Below the pieces are notes generated by a model, which had not been told where the DNA came from, made no database searches, and saw only the letters and a list, made by a program, of their open reading frames with translations. A stretch of 46,945 nucleotides of DNA from Alphaproteobacteria bacterium. Its GTDB lineage: Bacteria; Pseudomonadota; Alphaproteobacteria; ATCC43930; CGMCC-115725. Location of the stretch: assembly GCA_030041335.1 (NCBI GenBank), contig JASHOB010000239.1, positions 1-46,945 of the forward strand, given 5' to 3'. The position numbers and the translations under genes are program-made. This document shows, piece by piece, positions 18,480 through 26,678 of the stretch; position 1 is the stretch's first letter; every line of letters starts with the position of its first letter.

Positions 18480-21155
18480 ATGCCGGCCATGCAGACGACC
18501 AACGACATTCGCGCCGCTTTTCTCGAATTTTTCGCGCGCCACGGACACGAGGTCGTGCCGTCCTCGCCGTTGGTGCCGCGCAACGATCCGACCTTGCTGT
18601 TCACGAATGCCGGAATGGTGCAGTTCAAGAATGTTTTCACCGGCGCCGAGAAGCGCCCGTATTCCCGTGCCGCGACGTCGCAGAAATGCGTGCGCGCGGG
18701 CGGAAAGCATAATGATCTTGAAAATGTCGGCTATACCGCGAGACATCACACGTTTTTTGAAATGCTCGGCAATTTCTCTTTTGGCGATTACTTCAAAGAG
18801 CTGGCGATTGAACTTGCGTGGAATCTGATCACCAAGGAATTCGGTCTGTCAAAGGAGCGGCTTACGGCAACGGTCTACGCGGAGGATGACGATGCTGCGC
18901 TCTTATGGCGCAAGATCTCGGGCCTGCCCGAGAGCCGCATCATTCGCATCGGCACGTCCGACAATTTCTGGGCGATGGGCGAGACCGGTCCGTGCGGTCC
19001 GTGTTCCGAGATTTTCTACGACCACGGCGACCATCTCGCCGGCGGACCGCCGGGCAGTCCCGAGGCCGATGGCGATCGATTTGTCGAGATCTGGAACTTG
19101 GTGTTTATGCAGTATGAGCAGGTGACGCGCGAACAGCGCCAAGACTTGCCGCGGCCCTCGATCGACACGGGAATGGGTCTGGAACGGATCGCTGCGGTCC
19201 TGCAAGGCAAGCATGACAATTACGACACGGACATTCTGCGGGCGCTGATCCTGGCCTCGGCGGACGCCTCGAATGTCGCGGCCGACGGGCCCCATGCGGT
19301 GTCCCATCGCGTTATCGCCGATCATCTGCGCGCCTCGTCCTTCCTGATAGCCGACGGTGTGCTGCCGTCGAAGGAGGGCAGGGGCTACGTGCTCCGCCGG
19401 ATCATGCGCCGCGCCATGCGTCATGCCCACATGCTGGGCTGCCGTGAGCCACTGATGTGGCGGCTGGTGCCGGCGTTGGTACGCCAAATGGGCGGACACT
19501 TCGCCGAGCTAATCCGTGCCGAGGCGCTGATTACCGAGACACTGAAGCTTGAAGAAACGAGCTTCAAGCAGACGCTCGAACGCGGCCTTAAATTGCTTGA
19601 CGAGGAAGAGACCAGGCTCGGCGCGGGTGAGCCATTCCCGGGCGATGTCGCGTTCAAGCTCTATGACACCTACGGTTTTCCGCTGGATCTCACGCAAGAC
19701 GTGCTGCGTGGCCGCAACCGCGGCGTTGCGGTCGACTCGTTCGACGCCGCGATGGCGCGGCAAAAGGAGGAGGCGCGGAAGAGCTGGGTCGGGTCGGGCG
19801 AGGCCGCGACCGGCGAGCTCTGGTTAGCCTTGCGGCAACAATTCGGTCCAACGGAGTTCCTCGGTTATGACACGAACAGTGCCGAGGGCATCGTGCAGGC
19901 GATCCTCGCCGACGGCAGGCAAGTCGGCGAGATTGCGGCTGGAGACGAGGCTGGCGTCATCGTCAACCAGACGCCGTTCTACGGCGAAGCGGGTGGCCAG
20001 CTCGGCGACACCGGGGCGATGTTCACCGCCGACGGCGCGGAGTTTGCGGTCAGCGACACGCAGCGAGAGGCCGGCGACCTGTTCGTGCATTTTGGCAAGC
20101 TCAACCGCGGCAAGTTGAAAGTCGGCGACGCGGTTTCGCTGCGCGTTGACGGGGTTCGGCGCCGCCAGTTGCGCGCCAATCATTCGGTGACGCATTTGCT
20201 GCATCAGGCACTCCGGCGCCGCTTGGGGGACCATGTCACGCAAAAGGGCTCGCTGGTTGCACCGGACCGGTTGCGATTCGACTTTTCTCACGCGCGGCCG
20301 CTGTCGCACGACGACGTTGTCGCGATCGAAAACGCCGTCAACGACCGGATCCGCGAGAACGCCGAGGTCTCGACGCTGCTGATGACCCCTGCGAAGGCAG
20401 TCGAGGCCGGCGCGCTCGCCTTGTTCGGCGAGAAATACGGCGATGAGGTGCGCGTCGTCGCCATGGGCGACGACCCGGATGAAGATGACCGAGCCCGTCA
20501 TTTCTCGGTCGAATTGTGCGGCGGCACCCATGTCGCGCGGACCGGCGACATTGGTTTTTTCAAGATTGTGTCGGAAAGTTCACTCGCGTCGGGCGTCCGC
20601 CGCATCGAGGCGCTGACCGGGGCTGCCGCCGAGGCCTATGTCGACCGGGAAGAAATGCTGCTGCGCGAGATGGCGGGGGCGCTCAAGACCGGTCCGACCG
20701 AGCTGCCAACGCGGCTTGCCGCGCTTTTGGAGGAACGCCGCCGCCTCGAGCGCGAGCTGGCGGAAGCACGCCGCGCCCTGGCGTCGGGTAGCGGCGGCAA
20801 AGCGACGCCGCTCGCCAAGGAAGTGAACGGCATTAAGTTCGCCGGGCGGACGATCACCGATCTGCCGGCAAAGGAACTGAAAAGCCTTGCCGACGAGATC
20901 AAGCGGGAAATTGGTTCGGGCGTGGTCGCGCTCGTGACGACCGCCGAGGGCAAGGCCTCATTGGTGGTCGGCGTCACCGAAGATTTGACCCGACGCTTCA
21001 ATGCGGTCGAACTCGTCAAACTCGGCGCTGCGGCACTCGGCGGCAAAGGCGGCGGCGGCCGCCCGGACATGGCGCAAGCCGGTGGTCCCGATGCGGCGCA
21101 TGCGGCCGCCGCGCTTGCCGCCGTGGAGCGCGGCGTCGCCGAGAAATCAGCCTAG
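18480..21155 (+). CDS. alaS: Alanyl-tRNA synthetase
   Basis: AlaRS charges tRNA-Ala and edits Ser/Gly mischarging. The 891-residue protein contains the class II core from the start ([33 protein letters not shown]), the [19 protein letters not shown] block (about 84-105), the editing domain with the zinc-binding [12 protein letters not shown] (about 571-582) and [15 protein letters not shown] (about 680-694), and a C-terminal oligomerisation domain ending in a [13 protein letters not shown] block. ATG 18480 is chosen because a CAGG lies 7 bases upstream; ATG 18489 gives the more usual MQTTNDIR start and is nearly as likely. recA, often the upstream neighbour in alphaproteobacteria, is not here. 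The stop codon TAG directly abuts the stop codon of the facing gene. Confidence 0.97.
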   Translation: MPAMQTTNDIRAAFLEFFARHGHEVVPSSPLVPRNDPTLLFTNAGMVQFKNVFTGAEKRPYSRAATSQKCVRAGGKHNDLENVGYTARHHTFFEMLGNFSFGDYFKELAIELAWNLITKEFGLSKERLTATVYAEDDDAALLWRKISGLPESRIIRIGTSDNFWAMGETGPCGPCSEIFYDHGDHLAGGPPGSPEADGDRFVEIWNLVFMQYEQVTREQRQDLPRPSIDTGMGLERIAAVLQGKHDNYDTDILRALILASADASNVAADGPHAVSHRVIADHLRASSFLIADGVLPSKEGRGYVLRRIMRRAMRHAHMLGCREPLMWRLVPALVRQMGGHFAELIRAEALITETLKLEETSFKQTLERGLKLLDEEETRLGAGEPFPGDVAFKLYDTYGFPLDLTQDVLRGRNRGVAVDSFDAAMARQKEEARKSWVGSGEAATGELWLALRQQFGPTEFLGYDTNSAEGIVQAILADGRQVGEIAAGDEAGVIVNQTPFYGEAGGQLGDTGAMFTADGAEFAVSDTQREAGDLFVHFGKLNRGKLKVGDAVSLRVDGVRRRQLRANHSVTHLLHQALRRRLGDHVTQKGSLVAPDRLRFDFSHARPLSHDDVVAIENAVNDRIRENAEVSTLLMTPAKAVEAGALALFGEKYGDEVRVVAMGDDPDEDDRARHFSVELCGGTHVARTGDIGFFKIVSESSLASGVRRIEALTGAAAEAYVDREEMLLREMAGALKTGPTELPTRLAALLEERRRLERELAEARRALASGSGGKATPLAKEVNGIKFAGRTITDLPAKELKSLADEIKREIGSGVVALVTTAEGKASLVVGVTEDLTRRFNAVELVKLGAAALGGKGGGGRPDMAQAGGPDAAHAAAALAAVERGVAEKSA

Positions 21156-22187
21156 CTATCTCGTCTCGGGGAGGCGGCCCTGGCTCTGGCGTTCGAACAT
21201 CCAGATCGGATACTCGGGCTTGAGCTTGCTGACTTCGTCGAGCGTCGCGAGTTCGTCGTCGCCTAAACGCAGTTCCGGGGCGGCAAGATTGTCGCGCAAT
21301 TGCTCTTCCGTCTTGGCGCCGACGATGACCGACATCACGTTCTTGCGACTGAGCAGCCACGCCAGCGCGACGCGCGCGACCGATACGTCGTGCCGTTCGG
21401 CGATCGGCTGCATCGCCTCGATCACATTGAAGGTGTGGTTCTTGTCGATGGGCGGGAAGTTAAAACCAGAAGAGCGCCGCGCGTTGTTGGGGCCGGCCTG
21501 ATCGCGTCTGAACTTGCCACTCAAAAGGCCGCCGGCGAGCGGGCTCCAGACCATCAAGCCCAATTGCTCCGCTTCCATCATCGGCAGGATCTCGCGCTCG
21601 AGATCGCGCGATGCAATGGTGTAATAGGCTTGGACGGTTTCGAACCGCGCCCAACCATGAAGCGCCGATAAGCCGAGCGCCTTCTCGATCTGCCAGGCGG
21701 CGAGGTTGGAGCAGCCGATATAGCGCACCATCCCGCGTCTCACGAGATTATCGAGAGCGCTCAGCGTCTCGTCGAGCGGTGTCACTGCGTCGAAGCCATG
21801 GATCTGATAGAGGTCGATGTGATCGGTGCCAAGCCGTTCGAGACTGGCTGCGATCGCGTCCATGATATGACCGCGTGTCAGGCCGACATCGTTCGGCCCA
21901 GACCCCATTCGACCGCGCACTTTGGTGGCGACAAAGACGTCGCTGCGCTTAACGCCGAGCGTTTTCAGCGCGTTGCCAAGATAGCGTTCGGATTGGCCCT
22001 GCGAATAGACGTCGGCCGTATCGAAGAAGTTGACGCCGGCATCGAGCGCCAGTTTGACCAGCGTCGTCGCACCGTCCTGATCGACCTGTCCGACATTCTT
22101 GAACAGACCGGTGCCGGCGAAGGTCATGGTGCCAAAGCAAATCTCGGAAACGTAAAACCCGGTTCGACCCAACATGCGGTATTTCAT
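21156..22187 (-). CDS. Aldo/keto reductase
   Basis: This 343-residue (alpha/beta)8-barrel enzyme reduces aldehydes or ketones with NADPH. The catalytic tetrad is visible: D56 and Y61 in FFDTADVYSQG, K89 in VATKV and H130 in DLYQIHGFD. The C-terminal NADPH-binding stretch includes SVIVGAKTEEQLRDNL. The MKYRMLGRTGFYVSEICFGTMTF start and QGQSERYLGNAL block place it in the AKR12/13-like YghZ/Tas group. ATG 22187 follows a GGAGG site; the frame extends to TTG 22199 but that codon lies in the ribosome site. Probably co-directional with, but transcriptionally separated from, the aldehyde dehydrogenase by the terminator at 22228-22254. Confidence 0.93.
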   Translation of the reverse strand: MKYRMLGRTGFYVSEICFGTMTFAGTGLFKNVGQVDQDGATTLVKLALDAGVNFFDTADVYSQGQSERYLGNALKTLGVKRSDVFVATKVRGRMGSGPNDVGLTRGHIMDAIAASLERLGTDHIDLYQIHGFDAVTPLDETLSALDNLVRRGMVRYIGCSNLAAWQIEKALGLSALHGWARFETVQAYYTIASRDLEREILPMMEAEQLGLMVWSPLAGGLLSGKFRRDQAGPNNARRSSGFNFPPIDKNHTFNVIEAMQPIAERHDVSVARVALAWLLSRKNVMSVIVGAKTEEQLRDNLAAPELRLGDDELATLDEVSKLKPEYPIWMFERQSQGRLPETR

Positions 22188-22227
22188 GGACGCCTCCAAA
22201 AAAATCGATCACGCCGATCGTGAGACG

Positions 22228-22254
22228 AAAAAGGGCGGCGCGAAAGCGCCGCCC
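22228..22254 (-). terminator. Rho-independent terminator of the aldehyde dehydrogenase gene
   Basis: A perfect 9-bp GC stem (22233-22241 with 22246-22254) with a GAAA loop (TTTC on the minus strand). On the minus strand it is followed by TTTTTCG. It sits 20 bases beyond the aldehyde dehydrogenase stop codon, so it should end that transcript before the aldo/keto reductase gene. Confidence 0.85.
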
Positions 22255-22273
22255 AGTTTAACGCCGCTCGACG

Positions 22274-23773
22274 CTAGAGCGACGCAAAAACCGACTTGGT
22301 TTCCGTGTAAAGCTCGATCGCCTGGTAGCCCATCTCGCGCCCCCAACCGGATTGCTTGTAGCCACCGAATGGCACCGCGGGATCGACCATATTGTGGGCG
22401 TTGATCCACACCGAACCGGCCTTGATCCGCTTCGCCATCTTGTGAGCGATGCTTAAATTGCTGGTCCAAATGCTCGCCGCCAGTCCATACGATGTTGCGT
22501 TGGCCTCGCGAGCGATACGGTCGAGATCGTTATCGTCAAACGGCATGGCGCAGATCACCGGACCAAAGATTTCTTCGCGCACCACAGACATGTTGGGGTT
22601 GGTGTTGGTCAGAATAGTGGGCTCGACGAAATAGCCGTCATCGCCGATTCGGTTGCCGCCCACTGCCACTTTCGCGCCATCCTTCCGACCGGCGGCGATG
22701 TAGCCAGTGACGCGGTCGAGCTGTTCCGATGAAACCAGAGGCCCGATTTGGGTCGCAGGGTCGAGGCCGACACCAACCTTGATATTTTTTGCTACCCCCG
22801 CGACACCCTCGACCAACTGGTCGAACACCTTCTTGTGCGCGTAAAGCCGTGAGCCGGCCGTGCAGACCTGACCGGTATTGAAGAAAATGGCGTTGGCGGC
22901 GCCGGGAATTGCGGCTTGAATGTCGACGTCAGGGAACACCACGACCGGCGACTTGCCGCCAAGCTCGAGCGACACTTTCTTGAGATTGCTCGCGGCGGCC
23001 TGCACGATCAGTTTGCCGACTTCAGTCGAGCCGGTGAACGCTACCTTGTCGATCCCCGGATGCGCGGCAATTGCTGCGCCGGCGGTCTCGCCAAAGCCGC
23101 TGAGAATATTAATGACGCCGGGCGGGAAATCCGCCTCCGCAATGAGCTGGGCCAGGCGGATCGCTGACAGCGGCGTCTGTTCCGCGGGCTTCAACAAAAT
23201 GGTACAGCCGGCCGCAAGCGCCGGGCCAATTTTCCATGACGCCATCGCGAGCGGAAAGTTCCACGGCACGATCTGGCCGACCACGCCGATCGGCTCGCGC
23301 AACGTATAGACATGCCAATCGCCGGGGAGAGACGGCGTAATGGTCTCACCGTTGATGCGCTGGCACCAGCCGGCCATGTAGCGCAGCATGTCGACCGTGC
23401 CGCCAATGTCGATCATGCGCGCGAAGGTCACGGGCTTGCCATTGTCGAGGCTTTCGATTTGAGCTAACTCCTCGGCATTGTCCGCGACGAGATCGGCCAA
23501 CTTGTTGATCAGCTTAGCGCGCTGCGACGGGATCATCTTCGGCCAGGGGCCGTCCTCGAACGCACGGCGCGCCGCGTTCACCGCCAAGTCGACATCCGCC
23601 GCCTCGGCGGCCGCGACCTTGGCGACCATCTGACCCGAGGCGGGCTCGAATACATCGAACGTCTTGCCCGATTTGGCATCGACGAACTTGCCGTCGATGA
23701 ACAATTGATGCTTGCCGTTGAGGAAACTCGAAGCCGCATTGCCAAGCCGCGCCAACGTCGTCGAAACGTCCAT
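22274..23773 (-). CDS. NAD(P)-dependent aldehyde dehydrogenase
   Basis: This 499-residue cytoplasmic enzyme oxidises aldehydes to acids. Family residues are clear: oxyanion N172 (VPWNFP), cofactor-binding K195 in LLKPAEQTP, FTGSTEVG (247-253), general base E270 (LELGGKSP) and nucleophile C304 (GQVCTAGSR). Length and the N-terminal LFIDGKFVDAKSGKTFDVFEPASG match the ALDH1/2-like (betaine/phenylacetaldehyde-type) group. ATG 23773 follows an AAGGAGG site with good spacing. It may remove aldehydes, including ones made by the PQQ dehydrogenase encoded at 16065, but the two are in different compartments and this is speculation. Its own terminator follows. Confidence 0.95.
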   Translation of the reverse strand: MDVSTTLARLGNAASSFLNGKHQLFIDGKFVDAKSGKTFDVFEPASGQMVAKVAAAEAADVDLAVNAARRAFEDGPWPKMIPSQRAKLINKLADLVADNAEELAQIESLDNGKPVTFARMIDIGGTVDMLRYMAGWCQRINGETITPSLPGDWHVYTLREPIGVVGQIVPWNFPLAMASWKIGPALAAGCTILLKPAEQTPLSAIRLAQLIAEADFPPGVINILSGFGETAGAAIAAHPGIDKVAFTGSTEVGKLIVQAAASNLKKVSLELGGKSPVVVFPDVDIQAAIPGAANAIFFNTGQVCTAGSRLYAHKKVFDQLVEGVAGVAKNIKVGVGLDPATQIGPLVSSEQLDRVTGYIAAGRKDGAKVAVGGNRIGDDGYFVEPTILTNTNPNMSVVREEIFGPVICAMPFDDNDLDRIAREANATSYGLAASIWTSNLSIAHKMAKRIKAGSVWINAHNMVDPAVPFGGYKQSGWGREMGYQAIELYTETKSVFASL

Positions 23774-24004
23774 CCGTGCCTCCTTCGAGCGCTATATCTG
23801 TTTGTATATTACGACGATCATAGCAGCCCGTTCCGCGCCTCGCCAGGGTCCATCCTAACGTTAAAGGTTGGCCGCCTTACCGGAGGTGGGCATCATCCTG
23901 CGCACCGGGCCAAAGCCGGCGATTGGCGGTATTCCAGGTTTCCTGTTACGGCCGGAACGATCAGCGAGAGGGTTTGCGTTCGCCGACCCGGGCGCACTCG
24001 CGTC

Positions 24005-24826
24005 TCAACCGAACTGATACCCGGAGAGCGCCTTGCCGACGACTTTGCCGCTGAAGGCGTGATGCCCGACGTCCGTGCCGCCGGCGCCTGCAGCGACATG
24101 TAGCGGTAGCAGATGTTCCTCGCGGGGGTGGCAGAAGCGCGCCCAGGGCGCGTTCTCCCATGCCGCGAGCGTGGCGTTGCGCCGCTCGGGGTCTGGGTCC
24201 GTGGCGGCACCGGTCAGCCAGGCGTCGAATTCCGCCACCGCTGCGTCGACGTCCTCGCGTTGCACATACATGGCACGCAAATTGTGATAGCTCATGCCCG
24301 AACCGACGATCAACACGCCCTCGTCGCGCAACGGTTCGAGTGCTTGGCCGAGCTTGATATGCGCCGCGGCGTCAAGGCTCGCGAGCAGCGACAGCTGAAT
24401 AATCGGCATGTCGGCCTCGGGATAGATCAGCTTGAACGGCACGAACACGCCATGATCGAGGCCGCGCCTGGAGTCCTCGCCGGCACGATAGCCAGCGCGC
24501 GAGAGAAGCGCCTCGATGCGCTCGGCGGTCTCGGGTGAATTATGTGCCGGATAGGTCAGGCGATAGGTGTGCTCGGGGAAGCCGTAATAATCGAACAGCA
24601 GCGTATGGTCGTGCGCAGTGTTGACGGTCGGGAGCGGCATTTCCCAATGGCCGGAGATCACTAGCACCGCTTTCGGCCGCTCCGGCAGCGACGCGTCGAT
24701 GCCCTTGAGGTAGGCAGCGAGCCGGTCCCACATATCGCGCGGCAAGGGCGGCGACGGTTCCATGAAAAAACACGGGCCACCGCCATGCGGGATATAAATG
24801 GTCGGCTGGCGCGAAAATGCGGTCAT
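24005..24826 (-). CDS. LigB/DODA-type extradiol ring-cleavage dioxygenase family protein
   Basis: This 273-residue protein is of the class III extradiol dioxygenase fold, in the DODA/YgiD group that acts on 4,5-DOPA and related catechols. Metal ligands appear as H14 in YIPHGGGP and H60 in VLVISGHWE, with a further conserved His in LDHGVFVPF (H125) and one in GSGMSYHNLR. The length is typical. ATG 24826 follows GGAG with an 8-base spacer; the frame reaches TTG 24856 without a ribosome site. Family members in bacteria are often annotated as DOPA dioxygenases but their true substrates are mostly unknown. The 231-base gap to the aldehyde dehydrogenase on the same strand contains the latter's leader. 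Confidence 0.88.
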   Translation of the reverse strand: MTAFSRQPTIYIPHGGGPCFFMEPSPPLPRDMWDRLAAYLKGIDASLPERPKAVLVISGHWEMPLPTVNTAHDHTLLFDYYGFPEHTYRLTYPAHNSPETAERIEALLSRAGYRAGEDSRRGLDHGVFVPFKLIYPEADMPIIQLSLLASLDAAAHIKLGQALEPLRDEGVLIVGSGMSYHNLRAMYVQREDVDAAVAEFDAWLTGAATDPDPERRNATLAAWENAPWARFCHPREEHLLPLHVAAGAGGTDVGHHAFSGKVVGKALSGYQFG

Positions 24827-25214
24827 CGATTGGGCTCCGGGTTGGTCGGGTCGCAAAATACATCAGATTTTATCGTCACGTTCATTTATTTGGTTTTTTC
24901 GCAAGTCGCCCGATTGTGTAAAGAGCGGCGAACGGTTGCCTCGCGGTGGGTCGTGGCGAGGAGCGTCTCTCGGCGGTAACCGGGCGCGTGACGAACGTCA
25001 TGACGGATCGCCGGCTTGCCTCGTGCCAATTGTGGTTGCTCCCGCTTGCGGTCGGGATGCTGGTTTGGGTCCTCGTTCCCTGCAGTCGGCGGATTCATCT
25101 TTGCGGTTTCACAGCGCGCCACGAGCCATTGCGATCGCTCTAGAAAGTGCATATACACTTTTTGGCTGGATCGGCCGCAACGGGTCGGTTTCGGTTGGCA
25201 GAGGGGGTTCCTCG
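24827..25214. other. Divergent intergenic region (dioxygenase / MFS)
   Basis: A 388-base region between the dioxygenase (-) and MFS (+) genes. An AT-rich patch near 24853-24925 could hold the dioxygenase promoter. The inverted repeat at 25144-25161 lies 53 bases before the MFS start. An open frame running across most of the region has no recognisable content and no ribosome site. Confidence 0.4.
25144..25161. promoter_or_regulatory. Operator-like inverted repeat upstream of an MFS gene
   Basis: AAAGTG (25144-25149) and CACTTT (25156-25161) are perfect complements around an almost symmetric CATATA centre: 16 of 18 positions are symmetric. It sits 53 bases before the MFS start codon, where a repressor such as a GntR- or MarR-type protein could bind; no regulator gene is adjacent. 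Confidence 0.45.
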
Positions 25215-26504
25215 ATGTTGGCAAAGGCCGCAGCGCGTGGCTTGGCCGCGCGCAATATCCATTACGGCTGGTTCATGGTCCTGCTGACCTTTCTCTATGG
25301 CGTGTGCTCGGCTGGCGCGATGTCGATCCCGGGCGTGCTGTTGACGCCGATGTCGCATGATCTCGGCTGGACGATCGGCGATTTGTCGGGGCCGCTCGGT
25401 TTGCGGGTGACCCTGTTCGGCCTGGCGGCGCCGTTTGCCGGCGGCCTCATCCTACTCTACGGCGTGCGCCGGGTGCTGGCGGCTTCCGCCATCCTGCTGG
25501 TAGCAGGGCTGCTCATCTCCACTACCATGACAACGAAGTGGCAACTCTGGATCGGGCTCGGCGTCGCCATGGGTGTTGCGCCGGGCCTCGCGGCTCTGGT
25601 TTTGTCGGCAACGGTGTCGACGCGATGGTTCACGGCGCGGCGCGGACTCGTGCTCGGCATTCTCGGTTCCGGCAACGCCACCGGGCAGATGATTTTCCTC
25701 ATGCCGACAGCATGGATCGCCGAGCATTATGGTTGGCGCATGGCGCTGGTGCCGCCCACGATCGTAATTACGCTCTTGGGCATGCTATTCGTGCTGTTTT
25801 CGGTCGAACGCCCTGCGGATATCGACCTCGCGCCCTATGGCGAGGACAAGATCGTACCGTCGCCGCCGCGCCCGACCGGCAACGCATTTGCGCTCAGCCT
25901 CAACGCGCTAGGTCAGGGCACGGGATCGCTGGTCTTCTGGGTACTCGCTTTCACCTTCGGAATATGCGGTGTGTCGAGCCTCGGTTTGATGCCGCATTTC
26001 GTGACGCTGTGCGGCGATTATGGGATCAGCCCGATCACCTCGACTGGCCTGCTTGCGGCGATCGGTGTATGCGATATGTTCGGCACGATCGGGTCGGGCT
26101 GGCTGTCGGACCGGTTTGACAATCGCTGGCTATTGGCCGGGTATTACGCGTTCCGCGGCGTCGCATTGATCTGGTTGCCCTACAGCGGCTTCACGCTCGT
26201 CGGACTGTCATTCTTCGCGGTGCTTTACGGGCTCGATTTCATCGCCACCGTTCCGCCATCGGTGAAGCTCACGGCGCAGGCCTTTGGTCGTGAACAAGCG
26301 CCGCTGGTATTCGGCTGGATCTTCGCCGCGCATCAGCTCGGTGCCGGGCTCATGGCCTTCGCCGCCGGCATGTCGCGCGACATGCTGCACAGCTATCTTC
26401 CGGCGTACTTCACAGCGGGAGTGCTCTGCCTCGCCGCCACCCTGTCGCTATTGCTGCTCCGTGGCCGGTCGAAACCGCCGGTCCTGACCCTGCAGGCGGC
26501 ATAG
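25215..26504 (+). CDS. MFS transporter
   Basis: This 429-residue inner-membrane protein has about 12 hydrophobic segments in two six-helix halves. Motif-A-like sequences are visible at the cytoplasmic loops (STRWFTARRGLVLGILGSGNATGQ, and GSGWLSDRFDNRW in the second half). It resembles the oxalate/formate antiporter and monocarboxylate-type MFS groups, so an organic anion is a plausible but unproven substrate. ATG 25215 follows GAGGGGG; the frame upstream, open from 24798, has no ribosome site and no hydrophobic content. A GC-rich hairpin at 26616-26635 lies past its stop. Confidence 0.88.
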   Translation: MLAKAAARGLAARNIHYGWFMVLLTFLYGVCSAGAMSIPGVLLTPMSHDLGWTIGDLSGPLGLRVTLFGLAAPFAGGLILLYGVRRVLAASAILLVAGLLISTTMTTKWQLWIGLGVAMGVAPGLAALVLSATVSTRWFTARRGLVLGILGSGNATGQMIFLMPTAWIAEHYGWRMALVPPTIVITLLGMLFVLFSVERPADIDLAPYGEDKIVPSPPRPTGNAFALSLNALGQGTGSLVFWVLAFTFGICGVSSLGLMPHFVTLCGDYGISPITSTGLLAAIGVCDMFGTIGSGWLSDRFDNRWLLAGYYAFRGVALIWLPYSGFTLVGLSFFAVLYGLDFIATVPPSVKLTAQAFGREQAPLVFGWIFAAHQLGAGLMAFAAGMSRDMLHSYLPAYFTAGVLCLAATLSLLLLRGRSKPPVLTLQAA

Positions 26505-26615
26505 CGAGACGGACCCGGTCCTCGTCGAACTGATCGCGAGCCTGCGTCTCAGGGCCACGGGCAAGGCTGATCCTGGTTCTTCGAGGGGCACGCGAGCGCC
26601 ACGCGCCCGGAGGGA

Positions 26616-26635
26616 CGGCGGCGCTTCGGCCGCCG
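26616..26635 (+). terminator. Hairpin between convergent MFS and uvrA
   Basis: A perfect 7-bp CGGCGGC stem with a GCTTCG loop lies 112 bases past the MFS stop and 44 bases before the uvrA stop. It is followed by ACAAGTTATTTATC, only weakly T-rich. It probably serves the MFS transcript. Confidence 0.5.
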
Positions 26636-26678
26636 ACAAGTTATTTATCGGTCATTTCGCTCGTCCGCCCCGCGCTCG

